A stretch of DNA of 64,000 nucleotides from Hymenopus coronatus. Taxonomy: Eukaryota > Arthropoda > Insecta > Mantodea > Hymenopodidae. The position numbers and the translations under genes are program-made. Where the stretch lies: assembly GCA_030762935.1 (NCBI GenBank), contig CM060895.1, positions 75,127,001-75,191,000 of the forward strand, given 5' to 3'. The number at the start of each line of letters is the position of its first letter. Position 1 is the first letter of the stretch. The notes below the pieces were generated by a model. It worked only from the letters and a program-made list of their open reading frames with translations. It ran no database searches and was not told the DNA's origin. Below, one piece after another: positions 30,990 to 41,574 of this stretch.

Positions 30990-31490
30990 TAAAAAGGCAT
31001 ATTAAGGAAATGATTAGCTTCACAACAAAAATGTATATGAGACAAATTGTGTGTATCGTCGTGATCTACATTTTTATATAGTAAGCTTTTGTCTATCTGT
31101 TACTAGTTATTAGTAATGAATAAAACTTCAGAGCATATTTCCAAGAAATTCAAGATATACATTTTAGCTGTCTTTTAAATATCTTTAATAATGGTATTTT
31201 AATAAAAATCTTCCAGTTTTCCAGATAAATGGTAATTTTCTTGAAAATCTTCCTGTTGCATCCTTGGAAGATGTCGAATTTAAACAACTAATTTGGTATT
31301 TAGTCAACTTTTCGCTTTTGAGTTACTCTGTACACACATAAATTTACTCACACGGACCTTTTTCTATTTTCTCTAGAAATTATGAAAAATATACATAGTA
31401 AATAAAGAAGATATTGTATTCCGCTAAAAATTCGATATCGAGATTTCGCCGAGAACACATGTTTTAAAACCTGAATTCAATGAAAGCATT
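30990..31490. repeat. HLE fragments, unit B
   Basis: Plus-orientation right part (30990-31360) followed by a short minus palindrome end (31361-31490, 'TTCGATATCGAGATTTCGCC'). Same arrangement as 20285-20785. Confidence 0.6.
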
Positions 31491-32325
31491 TTTAGAAAAA
31501 TGTCTGTTTGACTTTTTCTGTCTATTCTGCGTACAAGCTGTTCTTACAAAATCTACATTACAGTAATCAAGACAAACATTAGCAGCCATGTTCTTATTAC
31601 ACAATTCCGAATATATAGAACAGAAACAAGAAAGTACATTAGGCTATAGTGGTAGCCTGATATCGAAATCAGGTTCTCTTTGCATGGCCAGGAGTAAAAC
31701 AAAAAGAAAAACGGATTTCCCGCTTGAGAAAAATAATAAATGTTTTGAAATCAATAACAAAGAATATATCGGAAATGATTAACTCCACAAAATATGTCTA
31801 TGTTATATAAATTGTGTATTTTAACGATATTTATATTTTTGTGTAGAAATTTTTGTCTATCACTAACGGTTTGCCGTTTACGCAAAAGTTTATCAGAATA
31901 AAGAAGGCTTCAGAGGCTCTTGCCAGCAAATCCAGAATATACGTTTTATTTTTGACATAAATCTGTTTGTACAGTATTTTAATTAAAGTCGTTGGAGCCA
32001 TTTTCGAAAAATCTTCCACATAAAGCCTATTTTATTGAAAATCTTCGTGTTACATCTTTGGATATACTGTACTTGAATACCAAGTTGATATTTAACCGAC
32101 TATTCATTTTTGATTTGTACTCTCCCTCTCTCTCTCTCTCACACACACATATACATAAACACATACACACGCCACACATTGACCTTTCTCTAAAAGTGCC
32201 TTTTTGATTTAGGGCTCCTTAAACATGTATTTCCGTTGAAACCTCCGAATCGAATTGTTAGGTGGACTGTAATATTTTCTCTACCTGTTATGTACACTGT
32301 ACAAACGTGGTAGAGAAAGTAAAAT
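31491..32325 (+). repeat. HLE copy, unit B
   Basis: Partner of 20786-21950 but without the SINE. A CT/CA-rich microsatellite lies at 32121-32170 and it ends in a good palindrome ('TGTACACTGTACA' near 32290) and GTAGAGAAAGTAAAA. Confidence 0.7.
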
Positions 32326-32956
32326 ATATTAATCGTATATAAGCTGACTCTTGTTGCAAAAGTTCTATGTTTTGTGAGCAAATACTCTTTCTGTTTCTAA
32401 TGGTTTACAATGATCAAAAATATATGTTTTATACGGTTGCGTCGAAATCAAGTGCATAATTTGGAATATTTCATGATTAGCCTGCAAAATTCATTCTGAA
32501 ATAAATTAGCATACGTTGAAAACCGTGAGAGAGAAACTAAGATTGGTACACAAAAAGTGTAGAGCTTGTTTTAATACACCAGCTATATAAAATAACCATT
32601 TATTTTCACTACTACTTAGGTATCTATAATAATGAAGGAAGTATTGGATTTGAGTAAATGGTTCGAAATTTCACGGAAAATAAAAATGTTTAGTAATCCT
32701 GAAATCTAAAGTATGTTTTACTTTCTCTGCTGAATATAGTATTTAGGAGTAGTATTGTATTCTACCCAAAATTTTTTGTCAAAATTTCACCTGAAATACC
32801 AGAAATACGTAATACGTAATATGAGTTGTTTCACAAGTCAAAGCCCCCGATATGACCATTGAAGTTAAATGCGGCTTACAAATGAAACAATAAAAATAAA
32901 TATATATCCAGAATTGGAAAATCATTTTTGAATTAAAGTTGTTATGAACACCTCTT
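32326..32956. repeat. HLE-related variant segment, unit B
   Basis: Partner of 22050-22639. Non-coding; contains 'ACTACTTAGGTATCTATAAT' and a short HLE terminus near 32725. Confidence 0.5.
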
Positions 32957-33618
32957 TTTACTTTACATATCAAGTATTTGCAATGCACATAGTAGATAGA
33001 CAACGCATTGTATTTCACCCAAAAATTTGACACCGAGATTTCACCGGAAATAACTGAGACACCCCTAAATAAAAAAAAAAAAAAGGAAAAAGTCAGTGTG
33101 CATCTGTGTGTGTGTGTGTGTTTATGTCTGTGTTATTGCGCACATCACTCATAAACGAAAAATCCATTAAATACCAAACTTGGTATTTAAGTTCAGTAAC
33201 CTCTTCAGGATGTAACACGAACATTTTCAGGAAAATCCTCACCCACGAATGTAGCTGTTTTCGAAAATTTTAATTTCTCAAAGATGGCTGTAACAGTTTT
33301 GATTAAAATACCATATACTTAAGATATGTTTATTAAAAATTTATATGTAAATTTTCTTGGAATAACCGGTGAAAACCTCTTTATTTTGGATGACCTTTGT
33401 TCACCTGATAAACTGTAAGAGACAAAACAAATCTTACTACACAAAAACAATAAATCTCGTTAAAACACAATTTGTCATATACATTTCAGAGATATTCCTA
33501 ATTATTGGTTTCAATTTTCAACTACTTAAATTTGTCTCGACTCACCTCTGTTTTGTTTTACTCCTGGCAACTAAAGAGAATCGAGTTTCTTTATTTCAAA
33601 CACAGACCAGCTTTTAAA

Positions 33619-33892
33619 CAAATTGATTTTTATTATTCTCATTTTTTTCCATTATATTAATTCTATTTAATGTAATAAACTGGAGGATAAAATATTTATT
33701 TAGTATAGTTAAGTACTTTTGATTTCCAATCAAAAAGCCTATATAATAATTAGACTTTGTATAAATAACGGTGTTAATTTATACGAAGAATATTAAATAA
33801 ATCTTTCTTGATAAGATCTTAATATAAATAAAATAAATAGTATGTATTATACAAAGTCTAATTATTATATAGGCTTTTTGATTGGAATTCAA
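33619..33892. mobile_element. AT-rich insert with foldback element
   Basis: Absent from unit A, where 'CAGCTTTTAAAA' runs straight into 'TATTTGGCTATGG'. Its right part (33716-33895) has inverted ends: 33726-33764 is the exact reverse complement of 33847-33885 (39 bp, starting CCAATCAAAAAGCC), and pairing continues outward with few mismatches to 49 bp. Inner sequence (33754-33842) also occurs at 21945-22015. Confidence 0.7.
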
Positions 33893-33996
33893 AAGATTTG
33901 GCTATGGCTTTAGCCTAGTACATTATTTCCCTTCTGCTTATTTAGAAGCAAGTAAACTGACAATGTTTATTTCAATTAGCATGATACATATAAACA

Positions 33997-34870
33997 TCTT
34001 ATATTTTCCATTCACATGACTTTCATCTCCGTAACAAATTATTGTTAAAAAAGCTTATGCTTCTAATTACTTACGCTAATCGAAAAAAAATTAACAGAAA
34101 TAGTCTTACTACTTGCTTTCTTGAAAGTAGAAGCGAAATAATGGAATACCATAGGTTAAAGTGATAGTGAGAAGCCGTTTGCTGTGTGACTGAAGTTCCT
34201 TTGTTTGTATGTATAGGAGTTAACAAATTTCTGTATGAGAAAAGTATAAGTTTTTCAAAGCTGAAACCAAAAAACAGGAATATCTCAAAAACGATCAGCT
34301 ACACGAAACAAAATGCAAATGTCTTAAATTCTGTGTTTTATTGTGATCTACATTTTTGTGTAGTGAGTTTTTGTCTATCTCTTACGGTTTACCAATTATG
34401 CAAAATTCAATAAAAAATCATCCAGAATAAAGAGATCTTTAGAGGCTGTTCCCAGAAAATTCAAGATATACATTTTATTTGGCAAATAAATATCTTAAAT
34501 ATAAGGGATTTTAAGCAAAATCACTAAAGCAATTTTTAAGAAAATCAAAATTTTTGAAATTTGTTCCATGTAAAGCATAGTTGGGGGTGTGGGGGTTGTC
34601 TTAAAAATCTTCGTGTCACGTCCTTGGAAGATACCAAACTTAAATACAAATTTTGGTTTTTAACGGTCTTTTCGTTTTTGAGCTATGCTGCCCACATACA
34701 CACAGACAGACAGATAGACAGACACAAACGGACGTTTATGTAAAAATGCTTTTTTTTAAATCAGGGCGTCTCCAAACATTTATTTCTGGTGAAATCTCAG
34801 TATCGAATTTTTGGGTGCTTTACAATACCTTCACTATACACAATGTGCATAGTGCGTGTAGAGAAAGTAA
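33997..34870 (+). repeat. HLE, full length (874 bp), with second empty site
   Basis: Starts TCTTATATTTTCCATTCAC and ends GTAGAGAAAGTAA, with palindrome 'ACAATGTGCATAGTG' nearby. Unit A is empty: AGATAAAAA then TATTATCTTTTGG (23411-23433), against ATAAACA-[element]-TATAATCTTTTG here. The insertion is younger than the duplication and again lies between A and T. Confidence 0.85.
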
Positions 34871-35133
34871 TATAATCTTTTGTGAGAAAAGTTTGTCTGT
34901 GGAAAAGCTAGAGAAATCCATGTAAATGGAGCACATGAGATTATGTTTGGGATGCAATGACGTAATTTTAATATTTCCTTGCAGCAATAAATACCAATAC
35001 ATGTGGTCAGGAAGTACAGAGCTGTCTAATAATGTCCGTACCGGAATTCGCTTCTCTTCCACTTTATTCGTGTTTTGCAATCGGTGACGTAAAATTATCG
35101 AAATGGGGAAGGATAATGAAATGTTACAAGTAA

Positions 35134-35141
35134 TATAAAAG
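35134..35141 (+). promoter_or_regulatory. TATA box of six-Cys gene 2
   Basis: TATAAAAG, 41 bp before the ATG, inside the tract identical to copy 1. Confidence 0.6.
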
Positions 35142-35174
35142 ATCCTCAGAAGAGCGCCATGGTAGCACATCACC

Positions 35175-35591
35175 ATGGAGAGTTTAACTGTATTGTTTGT
35201 TGTACTCGTCGCGGGTGTCGTAGGAGCTTTGCCAACACCAGGACTCTCAAGTCATCAAGTTCCTGAAGACTGTTCCCATAACTACACTGCCCATGTGGAA
35301 CACGATCTCGCATTTTTAGAGAGCAAAACCCGTTGCCGATTCAGAGCCTGTGATGATGTCTACAATGATATAGTCACCAAGCGAATCCCAGCGGTCATCA
35401 CCGAGTACTTCTGTGCTGAAGGGGAACCCCAGGAGTGTCAACAAGCCTACGTCCTGATGGAGTATGCTATAGTGGACAAGCTTACCGACGAGGTCTTAAG
35501 AGTCAACAAAAGATCAGTCAGAGCGGCATGTTTCTATGGTAGCAATGATCTATTTGCTAACAACGTTAGACAGAGCGGAGTGAGCATGTAA
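35175..35591 (+). CDS. Small secreted six-cysteine protein, copy 2
   Basis: 138 codons, identical to copy 1 through residue 123, then K124N, D130N and R134S. All six cysteines, the signal peptide and the NYT motif are unchanged. There is not one synonymous difference in the gene, and the upstream 150 bp are identical too, although DNA beyond that is about 88-90% identical; this suggests recent gene conversion. After the stop the 3' region soon diverges and the close AATAAA of copy 1 is missing; the nearest I see is near 36507. Both copies are intact and could be expressed. Confidence 0.85.
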   Translation: MESLTVLFVVLVAGVVGALPTPGLSSHQVPEDCSHNYTAHVEHDLAFLESKTRCRFRACDDVYNDIVTKRIPAVITEYFCAEGEPQECQQAYVLMEYAIVDKLTDEVLRVNKRSVRAACFYGSNDLFANNVRQSGVSM

Positions 35592-37177
35592 GGTGCGTTT
35601 AAAAGACTACTAGGCAACTGGCGGAGGAATTTTGTTTTTCGACTGAATTTGTGAGCAGCGATCTAGGTTGTGAACTACATTTGTATATTTAATAGTTTTA
35701 AGCTCTACATTGTATTAGGGAGTAATAATTTATTTATAATTTATGCATATTTATTTATGGATTATTTGATATCATCATTGCTTTATTTCTGATTATAATA
35801 TTAGCAGGATGTTACAAACTGCTAATGTATGTATTATTTACTATTTTCAATAGTCAAACGTTTTGCTCAAATTATGCCTGTGAAATTTTCATATTCAATT
35901 ATTTTTTAAAGAATTTCGTTCATTTTTTACTGCATATTCTATTAGTATGCTTAAATAATATTGAAACTTTGAGATAAATGAATTAAGTAGTTTCTGAGAA
36001 AAACATTTTTTATTTTTTAAACTACTCTACGAAAAAAGCTAAAGTTTTCAAAATGTTGTAAAAAATTTTCATATTTAACTTCCAGGAATATTACTTTAAA
36101 AATTATCGGATGAGTTTTTCAAATTAATTAAGTATTACTGCAGCAAAAGGTATGATAAGTTTTTCGTTCATACTTTTTCATTATTTTTGTGGATTAATTA
36201 ATTTTATACAAATACATAATTAATTTCACATACTTCGAAAATCATTTCAATAATATTTATTTATTATAATATTAAGGTTATTGTTAGCATCAAAACTTCA
36301 ATTTAAAAGGGCATGCTACAAGTGTTTAAATTCAAGTAGCTGAAAATAATGTTGGCATATTTATCTACAAGGACCAGGTATGTGAGTGTGCTAAACTCCA
36401 AAAATTAAAATTTTCAAGAATTTTGGTAAAGTTACACATGTTAAGCCTCTTTATACAGCTAAATGGTATTCATTTTATTGAAAATCAAGTACGGACTTTA
36501 AAGTGGAATAAATATTGCGATTTTGTAGCTAATTTTACGAGTAATTATCATCTGGTAAAGTACAAATCCTTCCCAGTCTTTATTAAGATAATATAACTGT
36601 GAAATTTGTAAAAAGAAAAGTATTTAAGATATGTTACTTGTTAGTACATACGTTACGATTAGTGGTTTTTCCATTTTAAAAATTCTAGCTTGCATCATTA
36701 TTTAAATAGTAATATTTATTATAAAATCACAGTTCAAATAAATATGTTTTACACGATGCATTTTAAAAAAAATATTCACATAAAAATTAAGTTTTACTAT
36801 TATTGGGATTACATAAATAATACCAGATATTTTAAATGCATTCCTAATTATTGTAAAACAAGTATTACTGTTTGTACTCTTAAAATAATTGCTTTTTTAG
36901 ACTTAATAATTTATTGTCTGTTACACATTGTAAAAATAAAGATCAATATGGTAATTTTAAACATAATTTGGAGTCATTACTAATATTTTGAAACGAATCA
37001 GTTGCATCTTCGGAGCCTTTTGAGTACGGAAAAACTGCAATTACAAAATAGTTCTCCCGTTCCTATAGCGCTACTCACGAAATACATAGGAATGATTTCA
37101 TATTAAGCAACAAAGGCTTATTTACATGCGAAAAGTGCATTTGGTTCTTTGCTTAGGTATTAAATGGAAATGAACAA
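35592..37177. other. AT-rich 3' flank of gene 2
   Basis: Very AT-rich and non-coding. 35840-36470 has no counterpart in unit A; 36480-37040 aligns with 24420-25000. The 97-codon frame at 36690 lies in this diverged alignment and is not conserved. Confidence 0.55.
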
Positions 37178-37262
37178 TTGTTATTTTTCTCTACATAGTA
37201 CTAAAAACTTGACACAGTACTTTTACCAGAAATTCATACTTTTAGTATCCCTGAATACATAA
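37178..37262 (-). repeat. HLE terminal fragment
   Basis: Only the palindrome-end side ('TTTTTCTCTACATAGTAC', 'CTTTTACCAGAAATTCATAC') before the tandem pair. Confidence 0.5.
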
Positions 37263-37267
37263 GAAAA

Positions 37268-38150
37268 TCTGATGTGTTCCATTCACATAACTTTCTCTAC
37301 ATCTATGCAACAAATTATTGTTAAAAAGCTTATGCTTCTATTTATTTCATGATAATCGAGAAAAAAAAAATAGTAGAAATAGTCTTATTACTTGCTTCCT
37401 TGAAAGTAGAAGCGCAATAAGGGAGTACCATAGGTTCAACTGATAGTCAAAAGCTGGTTACTATGCGACTGAAGTTCCTTTGTTTGTATGGACACGAGTT
37501 GACAAATTCCTGTATAGAAAAGTATAAGTCTTTCAAAGCTGAAACCAAAAACGGGAATATCTCAAAAACGACCAGCTTCACGAAAACAATGTAAATGTCA
37601 TAAATTGTGTGTTTTATCCTGATCTACATTTTTGTGTAGTGAGTTTTTGTCTATCTCTTACGGTTTACCAATTATGCAAATTCTATAAAAAATCATCCAG
37701 AATAAAGAGATCTTTAGAGGCGATTCCCAGAAAATTCACGATATACATTTTATTTGGCAAGTAAATATCTTAAATATAAGGGAGTTTAAGCAAAATCGTT
37801 AGAGCAATTTTTAAGAAAATCAAAATTTTCGAAATTTTTTCCACGTAAAGAATAGTTGGGGGTGTGGGAGATTGTCTTTAAAATATTTGTGTCGCGTCCT
37901 TGGATGATACGAATCTTAAATACCAAGTTTGGTATTTAACAGTCCTTTCGTTTTTGAGCTCTACGCCCACAGACACACACAGACAATCATACGGACGCAC
38001 ATACACAGACCTTTTCTGGAAAAGTTTTTTTTTGTTTCAGGGAGACCCAAAACATTTATTTCCGGTGAAATCTTGGTATCGAATTTTTGGGTGGAATGCA
38101 ATACCTTCTCTATACGCTATGTACATAGTATGTGTAGATAAAGTAAAAAA
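37268..38150 (+). repeat. HLE, full length (883 bp), first of tandem pair
   Basis: TCTGATGTGTTCCATTCAC to the palindrome 'CTATGTACATAGTATG' and GTAGATAAAGTAAAAAA. The next copy starts on the very next base. Contains all landmarks including a CA/ACAC tract at 37972-38009. Confidence 0.9.
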
Positions 38151-39030
38151 TCTGATGTTTCCCATTCACATGACTTTCTCTATATCCCTGTAAATTATTA
38201 ATGTTAATAAGATTCTCTTTTATTTATTTCATGCTAATCGAGAAAAATTAGCAGAAATAGTCTTACTTCTTGCTTTATTGTAAGTAAAAGCGAAATAAGG
38301 GAATACCATAGGTTAAAGTGAAAGCCAAAAGCTGGTTGCTATGAGACTGATGTTCCTTTGTTTGTATGGACAGGAGTTGACAAATTCCTGAATTAGAAAG
38401 GTATAAGTTTTTCAAAGCTGAAACCAAGAAATAGGAATATCTCAAAAACGATCAACTTCACGAAAAAAATGTATATAACATAAATTGTGTGTTTTAACGT
38501 GCTCTACATTTCTTGTGTGTTACGTTTTTGTCCATCTCTTACGGTTTAGTAGTTATGAAAAATTTATCCAGAATAAAGTAGTCTTCAGAGGCTATTCCCA
38601 GAAAATTCAAGATATATATTTCATTTTTCAGATAAATATTTTTAATATACAAAATTTTAATCAAAATCGTTACAGCCATTTTTTAGAAAATCAAAATTTT
38701 CGAAAAAAGTTCCATGTAAAGGGTAGTTGGGGGTGGGGGGATTTTGCTCAAAATCTTCGTGTCGCATCCCTGAAAGATACTAAACTTAAATACCAAGTTT
38801 GGTATTTTACCGAATTTTCGTTTTTGTGTTATCATGTTCACATACACACGGACACACGGACACGCGGACACACACACACACACGGATCTTTTTTGTGAAA
38901 ATGCTTTTCTTTTTGGTTACAGGGGACCCTAAAACATATATTTCCTGTGAAATCTCGGTATCGAATTTTTGGTGGAGTGCAATACATTCTCTATTCACTA
39001 TGTACATAGTGAGTATAGAGAAAGTAAAAA
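38151..39030 (+). repeat. HLE, full length (880 bp), second of tandem pair
   Basis: TCTGATGTTTCCCATTCAC to 'CACTATGTACATAGTGAG' and GTATAGAGAAAGTAAAAA. Its microsatellite is a CGGACACA-type repeat (38841-38884). The two tandem copies differ by many substitutions and small indels, so this is not a very recent duplication of one copy. Confidence 0.9.
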
Positions 39031-39047
39031 GTTTCACGGGTGCATTT

Positions 39048-39120
39048 TTGTAATGTTTTACGACCGCTTTTATTACATATGGTACCTCAGGCGATGACTG
39101 TGATGGAGATGGAACACAAT
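39048..39120 (-). mobile_element. SINE family B 3' fragment
   Basis: 'TACGACCGCTTTTATTAC' and 'GGTACCTCAGGCGATGACTG' are the minus-strand tail of family B. Confidence 0.5.
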
Positions 39121-39254
39121 ATGATACACCAGAATTATTACCCTCAATGTACTACCCAATTCCTAAGTCCACAATTTTACCTAGTCTGTAATTAGAAAGT
39201 AATTCTTCCACCCACTTTGCATTTCTCGCTCTTAATTAGCAGTGATAATCAAAT
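39121..39254. other. Fragment of six-Cys gene 3' flank
   Basis: 'CAGAATTATTACCCTCAATG' and 'CACAATTTTACCTAG' match 25540-25640 (3' of gene 1) and, inverted, 41950-42060 (3' of the pseudogene). No coding part. Confidence 0.5.
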
Positions 39255-39978
39255 AAGCAGAAAGTCATACAGAAGTCCGTTTATTTGCGTGGCCAGAAGT
39301 TGGTAAGTCACCGCATTGGAAATGCTTAAGTATTTTAAAACTGAAACTAGTAACGGTCAACTCCACAAAAAACATATACAGGGGGTTAATGAACTATACC
39401 GAAATATTTTCACAGAATATGTAGATTACTTAAATAAGTAATAACGCCTCCAGAGTAGGCTAACTCAAGAACGTAGTTAATGAATGTTCAGTGTCGCATT
39501 GTAAAGTGATTAGTTCGGGGTTTTACAGAGCTTTGCGACATTAAACCTTGAGAACGCTAGTGACGAGCTGCTAAAAATCTATATTTCTATACTCGGGCAG
39601 CAGTTTTAAAGACATTCTAAGCCATTTTTTCAACCTGATTTGCTTTAACACCGACTTATCAGCACCTGATACCCACACATTTAACGCTATGTAGCTGCGT
39701 TATGTTTATCCGGGGACCATGCATCGCCGATCTCAAATTACTTATATCAGTCACGTGCACAATCTCGCAAATTATTTGGGTGTAGTTCATTAACAACCTG
39801 TATATTCTATAAATTGTGTGTTTCAACTAAATCTACAATTTTGTGTAGTAAGTTTTTGTCTATCTCTTATGTTTTACTGTTTTGCAAAGCTCATCCAAAA
39901 TAAACAAGTCTACCGAAGCTATTCCCCAAAAATTCAAGATATACATTTCATTTGTAATGGAAATGACTATAATATGTA
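39255..39978 (+). repeat. HLE middle part, split by a TIR element
   Basis: HLE sequence 'CAACTCCACAAAAAACATA' is interrupted at 39379 and resumes 'TATTCTATAAATTGTGTG' at 39801. Confidence 0.65.
39379..39800. mobile_element. TIR DNA transposon, non-autonomous (422 bp)
   Basis: Left end CAGGGGGTTAATGAACTA, right end its near complement TAGTTCATTAACAACCTG; inverted identity extends about 33 bp. The host gives TATA on both sides (39375-39378 and 39801-39804), so the target duplication is TA or TATA, as in Tc1/mariner-like elements. The interior is non-coding and GC-richer. A second, decayed copy lies inverted at 44330-44620. Confidence 0.75.
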
Positions 39979-40522
39979 TTGTTATATTTAGTTTAGATGT
40001 AAGAAGGTCTTGGTGTAGGTTTGGAATTACTTCGTAGTTCATGCTGTAGGATTATTGATGGTTCGAAAAACAGCTAAGTCTTTTTTCAGGAAGCTAGAGA
40101 TGATTTAACTCGGCATGCAAAGAAATGAAGAGAAGAATTAGAAGTTTTATTGTAAACAGAAAGAGTAACAGAAGATTATACCTTGGACAGGAGCACAGCA
40201 AAATAAGACGCGACACAGTTTCACCCAGCGTGAGGTCAGAATGACTGCCTGGCCTTTAATTGCACAGGTTTTATACACCTTATTTGATGCATATTGGTGC
40301 CCAATAAAGTTTTGAGCGCAATTTAAGTGTTGAGTATATGTATTTGAATTTCGTGTGTAGGAACCAGCTGGTATTTGTTCACCCACTGCTTCCCTTTTGA
40401 TTTGTATATAATAACTCATGTTTAATTTCATAATTACATATTACCCTCATACAAAATAGCTTACTTGCACACATAAATGCGTTACAGCACTCATTCATTT
40501 GCTGCCCCATTACACTCCAAGT
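39979..40522 (-). mobile_element. Possible solo LTR
   Basis: Insert between HLE pieces with LTR-like order on the minus strand: 'TGTAATGGGGCAGC' start near 40512, TATA (GGTGTATAAAACC) near 40280, GC-richer leader, AATAAAAC near 40155, and 'ATCCTACA' near 40044 or 'AATATAACA' near 39979 as possible ends. No matching target duplication and no gag/pol sequence seen. The 94-codon frame here is not supported. Confidence 0.35.
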
Positions 40523-40530
40523 GTTCACAC

Positions 40531-41574
40531 TATTTTTACTTTCTTTAATGTACTATGTACATAGTGTATAGAGAAGGTATTGCACTCCGGAAGTATGTGT
40601 TTTAGGGTCCCCTGTATCCAAGAAAAGCATTTTCAGAAAAAGGTCCGTATGTGTGTGTCCGTGTATCAGCGTGTTCGTGTGTCTGTAAACACGATAACTC
40701 AAAAACGAAAAGTCGGTAAAGTATCAAACGTGGAATTTAAGTTTAGTATCTTCCAGGGATGCGACACGAAGCTATTGAGAAAAATGTGCCCACCCCAAAC
40801 TACCCTTTACATGGAAAAAAATTCGAACATTTTCATTTTATCAAAAATGGCTCTTAAGATTTTGATTAAAATATCGAAATATAAAGATATTTACCTGACA
40901 AATAAAATGTATGTCTTGAATTTTCAGAGAATAGCATCTGAGGACTACTTTATTCTGGAGGAATTTTACGGAACCTTGCATTACTGCTAAACCGTAAGAG
41001 ATGGTCAAAAACGTACCACGCCAAAAATGTAGAGCACGTTAAAAGACATAATTTATGTTATATAGATTTTTTTCGTATAGTTGATAGTTTTTGAGATACA
41101 CCTTGTTTTTTTTTTGTTTTTTTTTTTAGCTTAACGTCCTTTAACCTAGTTGGTCATATCGGACGATGAATGAAATTGGTGAAATTATGCTCAAATGATC
41201 TCAGGGTCCATGGAGCTTAACGTTATTCGACATTCGTCTTCTAGGGATAAGAGGAACCCCCCCCCCCCAAAAAAAAGCCTTATCCGAGCACCTCACCCTT
41301 AGCGAGATTCAAACTCCTTTGGAATGTGAAGCAGACACGCTACCACCACACTACCCAGGCGGGGGAGTCCTTGTTAATTGTTTCAGCTTTAAAAAACTTA
41401 TTCTTTTCTCATACAGGAATTTGTCAACTCCTGTCCATACAAACAAAGGAACATCAGTCACATAGCAACCACCCGCTTTTGTCTATTACTTTAACCTATG
41501 GTACTCCCTTATTTCGCTTCTACTTACAAAGAAGCAAGTAATAAGACTGTTTCTGCTAATTTTTTCTCGATCAG
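40531..41574 (-). repeat. HLE interrupted by SINE C
   Basis: Full palindrome 'TACTATGTACATAGTGTATAG' at 40551-40571; about 30 bp lost just after it. The SINE sits in the T-rich box; host resumes 'TCCTTGTTAATTGTTTCAGC'. The left end is truncated at 'TTTTTTCTCGATCAG'. Confidence 0.75.
41107..41363 (-). mobile_element. SINE family C copy
   Basis: Minus-strand head GCCTGGGTAGTGTGGTGGTA, B-box-like GAGTTTGAATCTC near 41305-41317, tail 'GGTTAAAGGACGTTAAGCT' and a T-run (A-tail) at 41107. CCTTGTT on both sides is a possible target duplication. Contains a C9 run at 41259-41268. Confidence 0.75.

Larger units (their letters stand above)
32957..34945 (-). repeat. HLE upstream of gene 2, split by two insertions
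   Basis: Palindrome end at 32957, (GT)n at about 33104-33122. Interrupted by an AT-rich insert with a foldback element (33619-33892) and by a plus-strand HLE (33997-34870). The left end 'GGAGCACATGAGA' is at 34929-34941. Unit A carries the uninterrupted version (22640-23485). Confidence 0.7.
29348..37150. repeat. Segmental duplication, unit B
   Basis: See unit A. Direct orientation, about 12.4 kb offset at the left end and 11.4 kb at the gene. The 3.5 kb between the units holds the mariner relics and unassigned AT-rich DNA. Confidence 0.75.

Noticed and set aside
36690..36983. 97-codon frame in the 3' flank of gene 2
   Set aside because: Extremely AT-rich composition and not preserved in the aligned region downstream of gene 1.
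38683..38883. Recurrent Thr-His or Cys-Val rich frames in many HLE copies
   Set aside because: They are translations of the CA/TG microsatellite and adjacent repeat; stops and frames vary between copies.
37268..39030. Tandem HLEs as a satellite array or CRISPR-like array
   Set aside because: Only two units, 880 bp each, no short direct repeats with spacers; the same unit is dispersed in both orientations elsewhere.
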